Shown one piece after another: positions 22,727 through 31,550 of a stretch of 33,994 nt of DNA. The DNA is from Methanogenium sp. GTDB taxonomy: Archaea > Halobacteriota > Methanomicrobia > Methanomicrobiales > Methanomicrobiaceae. The position numbers were made by a program, and so were the translations under genes. Numbering within the stretch: position 1 is the first letter of the stretch; each line of letters starts with the position of its first letter. The stretch is taken from assembly GCA_030595665.1 (NCBI GenBank), contig JAUVCV010000029.1:1-33994 (forward strand), in the 5' to 3' direction. A model generated the notes under the pieces. It ran no database searches, was not told the DNA's origin, and was given only the letters and a program-made list of their open reading frames with translations.

Positions 22727-24850
22727 ATGGGCAGTATTAATGTGGATATCGAGAATTGCAACAATATCGTTCGTGGAAATTTTGTTATCGAAAAAGGAAA
22801 GCTCAATATAAAATATGGAATGAATGGGACGGGCAAATCCACAATAGCAAAGGCTTTAGCACTTTTTAGTAAAAATGAATCCTTATCCATACTAGAACCT
22901 TTTAGTTCAGATGAGAGTGCTGAACCGGCAGTAAATATAAGTGAACAATTGAATACGGTGTTAGTATTTGATGAAGAATTTGTAAATACGCTGGTCTTTC
23001 AGGAAAGTATCTTAATAGAAAATGCATTTGATGTATTCATAAAAACTCCGAACTATGATAAAAGGCGTGCATTATTGGACGAGAGACTAAAAACTCTTAA
23101 AGTCTCTATCGGGAGTGATGAACGGATAATCCAATTACGTGATGATATCCGAAATTTTTCAGGCAAACTGGTGCTCAATAATGCAGGAACTAAATTAAAT
23201 TCGACGACCTCCTTAAAGTCGATTCTAAAAAAAGAGAACCTCTTTAATATTCCGGAGTCTCTCAAAAAGTATTCTCCCTTTATCGCTGATGATAAGTTAA
23301 GTATCAATTGGATTGATTGGAAAACAAAGGGTGAATCCTATGATCAAAAAGGAATTTGCCCATTTTGTTCAGATGAGTTAAAAAAAGGCTATAATGAAGA
23401 AAAAGAGACCTTTAATAGCACATATAAAAAAGCCGATTCACAAAATCTTAAAGATATGCTGGATCTGTTTGAATGTTTTAAGAAATATTTAGATCCAGAA
23501 AAATATTTAGAACTGGTATCATGCATTAAAAGTAATCCTGATGAAGAGACGATCATAAGGTTGTTACTAACATTTACATCTGACCTTTATTATTTAAAGG
23601 TGCAATTAGAAAAATTTCAATTGTTTGATTCTACTGTTTTCAGTGATCTAGAAATTATTAAATTAGACGAATCTGTTGGAGATTTGAAGATAGAATCCGC
23701 TTTACTGAATTATTTTAGAAGTCCTTTGATGACAGAAATCGTTGATTTCATAAATAAACAAATCGGATATCTGGATCCTGAAATATCATACTTAAAGAAT
23801 GACATGAAGAGATTAAAATCATTAATGGAATCTACAATTGAAACTTGTTCGAATGATATGAATTCATTTTTGAATTCTGCTGGAATTCAATATAAGGTTG
23901 GCATAAATATTGATGATGTTGGGGGAGCAATTGCGGTCTTACAATATCAAATTGATGGAAAGTGTACTACAATAGAAAATATTCGAGATCATCTCAGCTG
24001 GGGAGAACGTAATGCATTTGCCTTAATACTCTTTATGTTCTATGCTGAGAACAAAAATCCAGATCTTATTGTATTAGATGATCCGATTTCATCATTTGAT
24101 TCAAACAAAAAATATGCTATTATCCACAGACTGTTTGCCAAGGCAAAATGTGATGGATTCAATACTTTATATAAAAAAACAGTTTTAATGCTGACGCATG
24201 ATTTTGAACCAATTATTGATTTTGTCGTTGTAGGTAAACTACCGAAAGAATATCTGTCTGCAACTTTTATCCAAAATAAAAATGGTTGTCTCAGTGAGAA
24301 AAAAATTAGCAACGGTAGTGATGTTAAACCTGTCATTCAGGAACTATTACATCATGTACGTGATGGGAGCCTGAATGAAGTCCATCGGGTTGCATTTTTG
24401 AGGAAATATTACGAGCATCATGGAATATATGAGCATAGAGACGTCTATGATATTTTATCATCTTTAATTCATGGGCGTCAATTTGCTACCAGAAACGATA
24501 AGACTCCACTTTCACAGGGGACAATTGATAATGGCAAAAAAGAAATCCAGAAATATTTTGTAGATTTTGATTATGATCAATTAATCAAGGATTGCTTTAA
24601 TGAAACTGAATTGATTAACTTATATTATTCGGAAAAAAATGCATATTTGAAACTTCAATTATTCCGGGTGCTAATGAGAAATGATGATGCGGGCGAAATT
24701 GAAGATACTTTTATAAAATTTATTAATGAAAGTTATCATATTGAAAACGACTATGCTTATTATTTAAATTTATTAGAGTATGATATGGTACCATCGCATA
24801 TTATCGAAACAATTGATGGATACATGAATAGAGTATATCCATCTCCATAG
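22727..24850 (+). CDS. RloC/PrrC-like ABC ATPase (AAA_13), putative anticodon nuclease
   Basis: 707 aa from the ATG at 22727, with AGGTG 6 nt upstream. Complete SMC/ABC ATPase signs: Walker A GMNGTGKST (31-39), signature LSWGE (423-427), Walker B DLIVLDDPISSFD (446-458) and H-loop LTHD (His491). A long helical insert carries CPFC (Cys211, Cys214), like the zinc hook of RloC. After the ATPase a domain of about 215 residues includes Arg559-x3-Glu563 and His582, which resembles the Arg-Glu-His triad of PrrC/RloC tRNA-cleaving domains, although spacing to His is shorter. RloC and PrrC are linked to type I restriction loci and cut tRNA when restriction is disturbed. AT-rich, foreign-looking. Nuclease function is inferred. 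Confidence 0.75.
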   Translation: MGSINVDIENCNNIVRGNFVIEKGKLNIKYGMNGTGKSTIAKALALFSKNESLSILEPFSSDESAEPAVNISEQLNTVLVFDEEFVNTLVFQESILIENAFDVFIKTPNYDKRRALLDERLKTLKVSIGSDERIIQLRDDIRNFSGKLVLNNAGTKLNSTTSLKSILKKENLFNIPESLKKYSPFIADDKLSINWIDWKTKGESYDQKGICPFCSDELKKGYNEEKETFNSTYKKADSQNLKDMLDLFECFKKYLDPEKYLELVSCIKSNPDEETIIRLLLTFTSDLYYLKVQLEKFQLFDSTVFSDLEIIKLDESVGDLKIESALLNYFRSPLMTEIVDFINKQIGYLDPEISYLKNDMKRLKSLMESTIETCSNDMNSFLNSAGIQYKVGINIDDVGGAIAVLQYQIDGKCTTIENIRDHLSWGERNAFALILFMFYAENKNPDLIVLDDPISSFDSNKKYAIIHRLFAKAKCDGFNTLYKKTVLMLTHDFEPIIDFVVVGKLPKEYLSATFIQNKNGCLSEKKISNGSDVKPVIQELLHHVRDGSLNEVHRVAFLRKYYEHHGIYEHRDVYDILSSLIHGRQFATRNDKTPLSQGTIDNGKKEIQKYFVDFDYDQLIKDCFNETELINLYYSEKNAYLKLQLFRVLMRNDDAGEIEDTFIKFINESYHIENDYAYYLNLLEYDMVPSHIIETIDGYMNRVYPSP

Positions 24851-24865
24851 CTCAGAAAACTTATG

Positions 24866-24904
24866 AGTGTGACGTAATTGGTAACATCACACTTTATTTT
24901 TCTT
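24866..24904. terminator. Shared bidirectional terminator hairpin
   Basis: AGTGTGACGT (24866-24875) pairs with ACATCACACT (24884-24893), one mismatch, 8-nt loop, followed by TTATTTTTCTT. It lies where the RloC-like gene (plus) and hsdS (minus) converge 36 nt apart, and overlaps the hsdS stop codon. Confidence 0.55.
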
Positions 24905-26272
24905 CACCGTCTTCAGTTTTTTCTTCCCGGCCTTCTCCTCCGCTGCCCGCTGCTCTTTTTCCGCCTGTATCCTCTCCAGAAGAACGGATGCCGGTTCATC
25001 ATTAGGATTCTGGGGCACAAGCCTCCCCTCAAATGCCTTTTTCAGAACACTCTGCCGGAGTCTCTCTGCCTTCGCCAGTGAATCATTCACTACCTTTTCC
25101 ATCTCGTCGATGACTGAGAACCTCCGCTCGATCTCACAGATGATTTCGTGCTGTTCTTCAAGGGGTGGGATAGGAATAGGTAAATTATTAATTTTTCTGA
25201 TACTGAGAGTATTTAGACCAGATGTTGAACTTGAAGCTGAAATGATTTTATCTCTTCCCACTGGTGACATCATCCAATATAGAGCGAATTTATTGTTACA
25301 ATTTTTATTGAAACGAACCTTTATCAAGTGATTTTGGTGAAGACATGGGTCTATTGAGCCATCCCACAGTGCCACTCTTCCAATTTGATCAATACTCCCA
25401 TTCCCTTCAACGACCAGAAGATCCCCTTTTTGTAATGAGCATCTATCAATTTCTGCTTCATTAATGCCAATTTCAAGAACTTCATCCAATTCCAGACGAT
25501 TTGAATAAACATTCGCTACACGAAGATATGGATATTTTAACGAATATTGAAGCCTTTTTGGGTTTTTTGTAAGCCCACCTGAAACAACAGCAATATCCTT
25601 TATCAATTGCCATTTCCACTCATTCTCACAATTACCACATTCTTTCCTCTGCCACCTTTCCTCAGTCAGATCCCCGCACATCGCCGCCTTCAAGACTGAC
25701 TGCCGGTATTTCGGTATCAGTGCCTTTGCCTTTTTCAGGGCGGATACGCCTGCGTCAAGCCGGGTGAATTCCTCTTCGATTTTTTCAACGATGCGGTGTT
25801 GTTCGGGGAGAGGGGGGAGTGGGATTACAATTTCATTAATTATTTTTTGGCTTATATTGGGCTGTGCACCGCCTTTCCTCAAATTGAGGAGTTGTGATCT
25901 TTGATCAAATAGATACCAATACAGGAATTTGTTTGAGATATCTATTGGTGGAATTATTGCACATATTGCCTGATTAATTGCAGCATCAATTCCCAGCACA
26001 GCTAATTTACCAACGGTAGCTCCATATAGTGCAATCAATATTGTTCCTTTAAGAATTATCTTAGTACTTGAATTAGCCAGGCCTGATTCAGAAATTGTTT
26101 CTTCACATGAAAAAATTATATTGTATTTTAGTTCTCCTGATTTTAGCCAAGGAATTTTTCCATCATAATATGAAGGATTTTTTCGTGCAGGTGTTCCTCC
26201 GCTTGTAGTAAAACAAATGGTTTCTATATTTGTCAGAATCCAGTTAAATGGAAGAATATCATTTTTAATCAT
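24887..26272 (-). CDS. hsdS: Type I restriction-modification specificity subunit HsdS
   Basis: 461 aa with two target-recognition domains. TRD1 covers about residues 1-150 and ends in VIPLPPLPEQHRIVEKI; the central spacer helix follows (FTRLDAGVSALKKAKALIPK YRQSVL). TRD2 covers about 225-385 and ends in IPIPPLEEQHEIICEI, followed by the second spacer helix. The repeated PLPEQ/PLEEQ segments are the family hallmark. Each TRD reads half of a bipartite site. The TRDs are AT-rich while the conserved helices are GC-richer, a mark of domain swapping. It starts 18 nt after the Mrr-STAND gene, so it is in the hsdR operon. Confidence 0.96.
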   Translation of the reverse strand: MIKNDILPFNWILTNIETICFTTSGGTPARKNPSYYDGKIPWLKSGELKYNIIFSCEETISESGLANSSTKIILKGTILIALYGATVGKLAVLGIDAAINQAICAIIPPIDISNKFLYWYLFDQRSQLLNLRKGGAQPNISQKIINEIVIPLPPLPEQHRIVEKIEEEFTRLDAGVSALKKAKALIPKYRQSVLKAAMCGDLTEERWQRKECGNCENEWKWQLIKDIAVVSGGLTKNPKRLQYSLKYPYLRVANVYSNRLELDEVLEIGINEAEIDRCSLQKGDLLVVEGNGSIDQIGRVALWDGSIDPCLHQNHLIKVRFNKNCNNKFALYWMMSPVGRDKIISASSSTSGLNTLSIRKINNLPIPIPPLEEQHEIICEIERRFSVIDEMEKVVNDSLAKAERLRQSVLKKAFEGRLVPQNPNDEPASVLLERIQAEKEQRAAEEKAGKKKLKTVKKNKV

Positions 26273-26290
26273 AGTTATAAAGAATAGTTT

Positions 26291-28606
26291 TTATTGATTT
26301 TTTTCACGAAGCCCTTCAAAAAGATTCTGAATACCTAATTCTTCTTCAAGATGCTGATCCTCAAGAATCTGATATCTGTATTCATCTTCATCAGGTTCAT
26401 ATTCGTAATTATCATAATCATCATCAATAACTGAACGAATTTCATGCAATATTGTATAAGCATCGACTTTAAAGAATTGAGAAATTCCCTCGATATCTTC
26501 TTTCATTTCTTCTAAATCGTCAATGGTTAATCCATTATCATCATAGCAGTCATAATTTAGATTATATTCACAAATATTGAGTTCTTTCGTTTCTTTATCA
26601 GTTTCAATGTCAATCCCTCCTTCAATAAATTTATTAAGGACTGAAACCAGTGTGTCCAACTCGTTGTCTTCGAATTCAATACCCGTTGTTTTTGCAAAGT
26701 CAACAATTTGGATATATTCGGATAAGTATGTAAATTCTTTAGAAAGTAGATGTTTTTTAATTGTAGAAACAAAATCGTTCCAGTATGAAGGAAAAATACT
26801 TTGATTTTTTGTTAGAATTGAAAGTAATGGTTTGAATTTATCTATATCGAATTTATCTTCTTCAATTTCTTTCAATAATTTTTCAAGCAGATAGCTAGTA
26901 TATTCAATATATTTTTCTTCATTTATTTGTCCACTTACAGATACTAGGTGGACTGTCAATTTTTCCAAACTTGCCGTATCGTTTTCGTCTATGTATTTAT
27001 TTCCAATTCTTTTGTTCGCCTCAAAATATTGTTCAATAAAATTTGGATACCTATCTATTTGATCAACTTTATTTTGATTTTTAAAAACATTCCATATTTT
27101 TTCCAATTCTCTGATACCATTAATTAAATTACATAAATGGCACAAGAGAAGATCACTTTCAACAATTTTTTTGTTCATAAAATCTTCGACAGAAGGATTT
27201 TTGTATCCTATTTTAATATCTCCTGTCAGTACAGATTTTGTTAAAGTGATTAATGAGCCGTCTAACTCTTTTATGGAATGATCTAATTCTTTTTGCAGCT
27301 TGATTAAATCTGTTTCATTATGGTAATATTCATGATAGTATTCAAATACTGAATTTTTACTGGTATTGTTATCCAAAATCGTTAAAATGACTAAAATTGT
27401 CCGAGAGTAATCTGATAAAAAACTTGTGTATACCTTTTTCCAGATTTTTTCAGGGTTATCAAGGACAGATAAAAAAGTGTCTACAAAATCAGCACGATTT
27501 ATTTCTTTTGAGTTTGTCATTGATTCAATAATTCTGGGATTAAAATTAGTATGATTAATTATTTTCAGATAATTTTTATCTTCAATAATTCTGTTTATAT
27601 TTTCATCCTCAATTTCAGAATGCCAGAGATGATTGTATAATATTTGAGCTTTAATTTTTCTTTCGGCATCATTTAATGATATAATATGTTCAAAATCTCC
27701 AAATCTTTCAGCAACATCTGATTTTTGTTGCGCCTGATTCAAGACATAATCTCTTGTTGTAAGAATGAATCTTGTATCTTTAGAATGTTTTACTGCCTTT
27801 ATAAACAATTCAATTGATTTTTCTTTATTATCACCGGGCCCTTCAGTGTAATAGGTAGAACCTAAAAAGTCATCATAGTAAAATACCTGTTTCTCATCTC
27901 GGTTTAAGAGACTATAAGCATCTTTAAAATCTCCTGATATTTTTATTGGCTGATATCCATTTGCTATATACTGGATTACCAAACCCTTCATAAGCGTAGA
28001 TTTGCCAATGCCTGGTTCGCCGGAAATAATGCAGACATGTTCTTCCTTCAGAATTTCATCTACTTTCTGGAATTCATCTGTTATAACCATTTTTGGTAAA
28101 AATTCACTGAAATTTTCGATGTCGATATCTGTTTGATTATATGTTGCTTTATGCAAAATAATTTCAAGAACAGCACTGCTTGTAAACCATAATTTAGAGT
28201 GTTTTTTTACGATATCTTCATTTTCTCTGAGGAAATTGAGAATATCTTCTTTTCCAAAAACATCTTGTTCATTTTGACAATATGAACCAAAAATACCCTT
28301 TATTTCCGATTTGTCATTTGGATTCAATTCAGTGGATGTTGCTACGATATATCTTTCAGGTTTAATTTTTTCAACTTTTCCTACCTCTTTTTTCAGGTCT
28401 CTTTTCAAATTACTTACTGAACTTTTGGAATAATGTTTACATTGAATAATTGTAGTTCCGCTCTTGAAGATTCCCCTGATATCAATCCCCTGATCTGGAC
28501 CTGACTTAAATGTTTCAAGAGTAACATCCCACTTTTTTTGGAATATATCACATATCAATAGTTCAAATTCAGTTGAAGATAAGCATCCCAAATTATAATC
28601 GACCAT
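26291..28606 (-). CDS. Mrr-like nuclease fused to nSTAND3 NTPase (Avs-like defence effector)
   Basis: 771 aa. Residues 1-130 form a PD-(D/E)xK nuclease of Mrr type: Glu15, GPDQGID with Asp42, and IIQCKHY with Gln55 and Lys57. Residues 170-330 are a STAND NTPase: Walker A GEPGIGKS (196-203), VFYYDDFLG (241-249; the DDFLG form is characteristic of nSTAND3) and the sensor-like RFILTTRDYVL. The remaining 430 residues are helical without obvious TPR repeats and end in a very acidic tail; this is probably the sensor. STAND nucleases of the Avs class recognise phage proteins, assemble and cut DNA. Its ATG is the base next to the hsdR stop, and hsdS follows after 18 nt, so it is built into the type I operon. 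AT-rich, likely transferred. Confidence 0.85.
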   Translation of the reverse strand: MVDYNLGCLSSTEFELLICDIFQKKWDVTLETFKSGPDQGIDIRGIFKSGTTIIQCKHYSKSSVSNLKRDLKKEVGKVEKIKPERYIVATSTELNPNDKSEIKGIFGSYCQNEQDVFGKEDILNFLRENEDIVKKHSKLWFTSSAVLEIILHKATYNQTDIDIENFSEFLPKMVITDEFQKVDEILKEEHVCIISGEPGIGKSTLMKGLVIQYIANGYQPIKISGDFKDAYSLLNRDEKQVFYYDDFLGSTYYTEGPGDNKEKSIELFIKAVKHSKDTRFILTTRDYVLNQAQQKSDVAERFGDFEHIISLNDAERKIKAQILYNHLWHSEIEDENINRIIEDKNYLKIINHTNFNPRIIESMTNSKEINRADFVDTFLSVLDNPEKIWKKVYTSFLSDYSRTILVILTILDNNTSKNSVFEYYHEYYHNETDLIKLQKELDHSIKELDGSLITLTKSVLTGDIKIGYKNPSVEDFMNKKIVESDLLLCHLCNLINGIRELEKIWNVFKNQNKVDQIDRYPNFIEQYFEANKRIGNKYIDENDTASLEKLTVHLVSVSGQINEEKYIEYTSYLLEKLLKEIEEDKFDIDKFKPLLSILTKNQSIFPSYWNDFVSTIKKHLLSKEFTYLSEYIQIVDFAKTTGIEFEDNELDTLVSVLNKFIEGGIDIETDKETKELNICEYNLNYDCYDDNGLTIDDLEEMKEDIEGISQFFKVDAYTILHEIRSVIDDDYDNYEYEPDEDEYRYQILEDQHLEEELGIQNLFEGLREKNQ

Positions 28607-31357
28607 TTATACCCCCAAAACCTCATTCAACTCCGCCATAATCCCATTCAGCCCGTCACCAAATGCCTGATACGCAGAAAAAAGACCGCCCTTCTGCATC
28701 AGCCGCTGGTTGTACTCAAAGTCATCCGGGCCGATGGAGACACTTGCACCGATATGGTCCTTCATTATGGTGAGCCATTCCATCTGCTCTCTGGAGAAGG
28801 TTATGCCGTCCTCCTCGCGTTCAGCTACCCATCGCTCAAACCGGTGGTCGACCGTCTCTCTGTATGGTTCCAGGTAATCGTCGCATCCGAGCGTAAACCG
28901 GACGAGGGAGATGATGTCGGTTAGCATCCGGTGCGGTGATGCACCCCGGACGCGGTTTTTCTCCACCTGCTCGTATGCCTGCCATACCCTGTCCGGCGTA
29001 AATCCATACGGGGGCTTTGAAAGAATGTCTGAGAGCTCCCGTATCTGTTCATATGTCAGGTGTCGCTCCCGTTTCGGGCGGCTGTATATTATCTGGAGTG
29101 CCGTTATCGAGTCCTTGTTCTCCTCGATAAACTGCCTGAAGTTTGCAACCGTAAGAACGGCCCGCTCCTTTGCATCCGTTGAAAAACCGGCCTCAAGAAT
29201 CCTGTCCTCGCTTACCTTATCCAACACCTGCTCTGATTTGGTCTTCAAATCAATCAGGAGGGTTCTGAACTTCGGACTGTCAAACGGTTCACATGCATTT
29301 GAGACAAGAGATTCCTTTGCCTTCTTTATCTGGGATGCATCCGGTGTCTCTGTCGCAAACAGTTCCGTTGCATGGTCCCGTGCCTCATCGGGATCAACGG
29401 ATACGTACAGTGACTTTATTATTGCACGAAACGGTGCTCCTGCAGTCTCAGATATCTCCTCACGTTCCCGGTCACCGATATGCCGGTCAAGCCTCGCAAG
29501 CCGTGTTGCAAGCGTTGTTATCGTAGCATTGTCATGGTTTCCGACAGCAACCGATTCAAGGAGCTTTTTAAACGAAACCGTGGGCTTCTTGTCGATGACC
29601 ACCTGCGGATTCTTCGAAGATTCACAGACACCCACCGCATCGACCACAATAAACCGGTCCTTTGCCGGTGCATCCGTTGTCACCTGATGCAGGTCAGTGA
29701 TGTCAACCGTTCGGGTGCCCCGGCCAAGCATCTGCTCGAAATAGACCTGTGACTTCACATCCCGCATAAAAATCAGGCATTCAAGCGGTTTGATGTCAAC
29801 CCCGGTTGAGACCATGTCCACCGTCACGGCAATCCTTGGATTGTACGATGACCGGAACTCCCGGATCATATCCTCCGGTTTTCTGCCGGAACGGTAGGTA
29901 ATTTTCTTGCAGAAGTCATTCCCCCGCCCAAACTCCTCCCTGATAATCTCGACAATATCCTCAGCGTGCGAATCGCTCTTGGCAAAGATAAGCGTCTTTG
30001 GAACTTCACTTCTTCCCGGAAAGAGCGATGTAAAGAGATGCTCCTTAAACGTCCGGATGACCGTTCGTATCTGATCGTATGAGACAACATCGCGGTCAAG
30101 CTGGTTCCGGGTGTAGGTGAACTCTTCATCCAGAAGCTCCCATCTCCGGTCCCGTGAAAGTTTCTCCCGTTTTTCAACCCAGAAGTCGGCATCCACCGTG
30201 CTTCCGCCTTTGGTAATCTCGGTTACAATCCGGAATACGTCAAACCCGACATTGACACCGTCTGCAACCGCTCTCTCGGAACCGTACTCCATCACGAGAT
30301 TCCTGTTGAAAAACCCAAGCGTCTGTTTGGAGGGTGTTGCCGTAAGACCAATCAGATGTGCATCAAAATATTCCAGCACCTGGCTCCAGAGATTGTAAAT
30401 CGAACGGTGGCACTCGTCTGTCACAATAAAGTCAAAGGTTTCAATCGGAATGTCAGGGTTGTAGACGACATCCTTTGGCTTTGTATTCTGCACCCCGTCC
30501 TCAAATGATGAGAATTCATCCGATTCCGGATCATAGTCCTCATCCCCTTTTAAAATGGAATACAGTCTCTGAATCGTGCTGATGCAGACTTTTGCCACCG
30601 GATCGATTTTCTGACCGGAAAGGTGCTGCACATTATACAGTTCGGTGAACTTCCGCCCGTCATCCGGTGTGACATACATCTGGAACTCCTTGTATGTCTG
30701 CACACCGAGACTTGTCCTGTCCACCAGAAACAGAATACGCTTTGCGTTGCAGTGCTTAATCAGACGGTAGACAAACGAGACCGCAGTAAAGGTCTTTCCC
30801 GAACCCGTCGCCATCTGTATCAGAGAGCGGGGGTGATCCTCTGCAAACGAACGCTCAAGATTTGTAACCGCTTCAATCTGGCATTCGCGAAGGCCGGTTG
30901 TGACAAGGGGAGGATACTCCCGCATCCGTGCACGAAGCGTATTCTCCTGCTTCATCCGTTCTGAAAATGTCTCCGGTCGAAGAAACGAAAAGACCCTTCG
31001 TGAACGGGGTTCGGGATCACGTAAATCCCTGAAATAGGTCTCTTTTCCGGTGCTCTCGTATCCAAACGGTAAAAACCCAAGTTCATTCGGGATGTTTTTT
31101 AGCTCCCCGGTGAGATATCCGTCTGACTGTTCACAGACACCGCTCAGGGTTGTTCCCTCTTTTTTCGCCTCGATAACGCCGACAGCCTCTCTGTTGACAA
31201 AGAGAAGATAATCTGCAAATCCTTTGGTGAGCGGGTATTCGCGTACTGCAACTCCCGTCCCGGCACCGAGGTTCAACTCATCCCTGTCCTGAATTGTCCA
31301 CCCCGCAGCAAGGAGCATCGCATCAATGGTCTTCCTTGCTTTTTCCTCTGGTGTCAT
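28607..31357 (-). CDS. hsdR: Type I restriction endonuclease subunit HsdR
   Basis: 916 aa. An N-terminal nuclease motif GFADYLLFV...VIEAKK (Asp49, Glu63, Lys65) is followed by an SF2 translocase: Q-tip region, Walker A ATGSGKT (183-189), DECH box (314-317), motif III LTATPSKQ, and motif VI QMLGRGTR. The C-terminal 250 residues are helical, as in parts that hold the R subunit on the M2S core. It is the first gene of the operon hsdR, Mrr-STAND, hsdS. A TATA box about 24 nt before the ATG points to a leaderless transcript. Confidence 0.97.
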   Translation of the reverse strand: MTPEEKARKTIDAMLLAAGWTIQDRDELNLGAGTGVAVREYPLTKGFADYLLFVNREAVGVIEAKKEGTTLSGVCEQSDGYLTGELKNIPNELGFLPFGYESTGKETYFRDLRDPEPRSRRVFSFLRPETFSERMKQENTLRARMREYPPLVTTGLRECQIEAVTNLERSFAEDHPRSLIQMATGSGKTFTAVSFVYRLIKHCNAKRILFLVDRTSLGVQTYKEFQMYVTPDDGRKFTELYNVQHLSGQKIDPVAKVCISTIQRLYSILKGDEDYDPESDEFSSFEDGVQNTKPKDVVYNPDIPIETFDFIVTDECHRSIYNLWSQVLEYFDAHLIGLTATPSKQTLGFFNRNLVMEYGSERAVADGVNVGFDVFRIVTEITKGGSTVDADFWVEKREKLSRDRRWELLDEEFTYTRNQLDRDVVSYDQIRTVIRTFKEHLFTSLFPGRSEVPKTLIFAKSDSHAEDIVEIIREEFGRGNDFCKKITYRSGRKPEDMIREFRSSYNPRIAVTVDMVSTGVDIKPLECLIFMRDVKSQVYFEQMLGRGTRTVDITDLHQVTTDAPAKDRFIVVDAVGVCESSKNPQVVIDKKPTVSFKKLLESVAVGNHDNATITTLATRLARLDRHIGDREREEISETAGAPFRAIIKSLYVSVDPDEARDHATELFATETPDASQIKKAKESLVSNACEPFDSPKFRTLLIDLKTKSEQVLDKVSEDRILEAGFSTDAKERAVLTVANFRQFIEENKDSITALQIIYSRPKRERHLTYEQIRELSDILSKPPYGFTPDRVWQAYEQVEKNRVRGASPHRMLTDIISLVRFTLGCDDYLEPYRETVDHRFERWVAEREEDGITFSREQMEWLTIMKDHIGASVSIGPDDFEYNQRLMQKGGLFSAYQAFGDGLNGIMAELNEVLGV

Positions 31358-31374
31358 CGGTATTGCTCGTAAAC

Positions 31375-31388
31375 CATATTTTATAGTT
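31375..31388 (-). promoter_or_regulatory. TATA box of the hsdR operon
   Basis: On the minus strand AACTATAAAATATG is centred about 24 nt before the hsdR ATG (31357), the standard archaeal TATA-to-start distance for a leaderless mRNA. No ribosome binding site is present, which agrees. Confidence 0.65.
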
Positions 31389-31550
31389 AAAGGCTTAACA
31401 ACATTCCCACAAAATGGCGATAAAATGAGGATGATCCACCTGAATGGGAATCATGAAAGATACAATGCAGACCTCACCTGCAAAAAATAAAAAAATCAGA
31501 TGGATTCAAAAATGGGGGAAAATGGAGACAATCTCCTTCAGAATTCCCAA

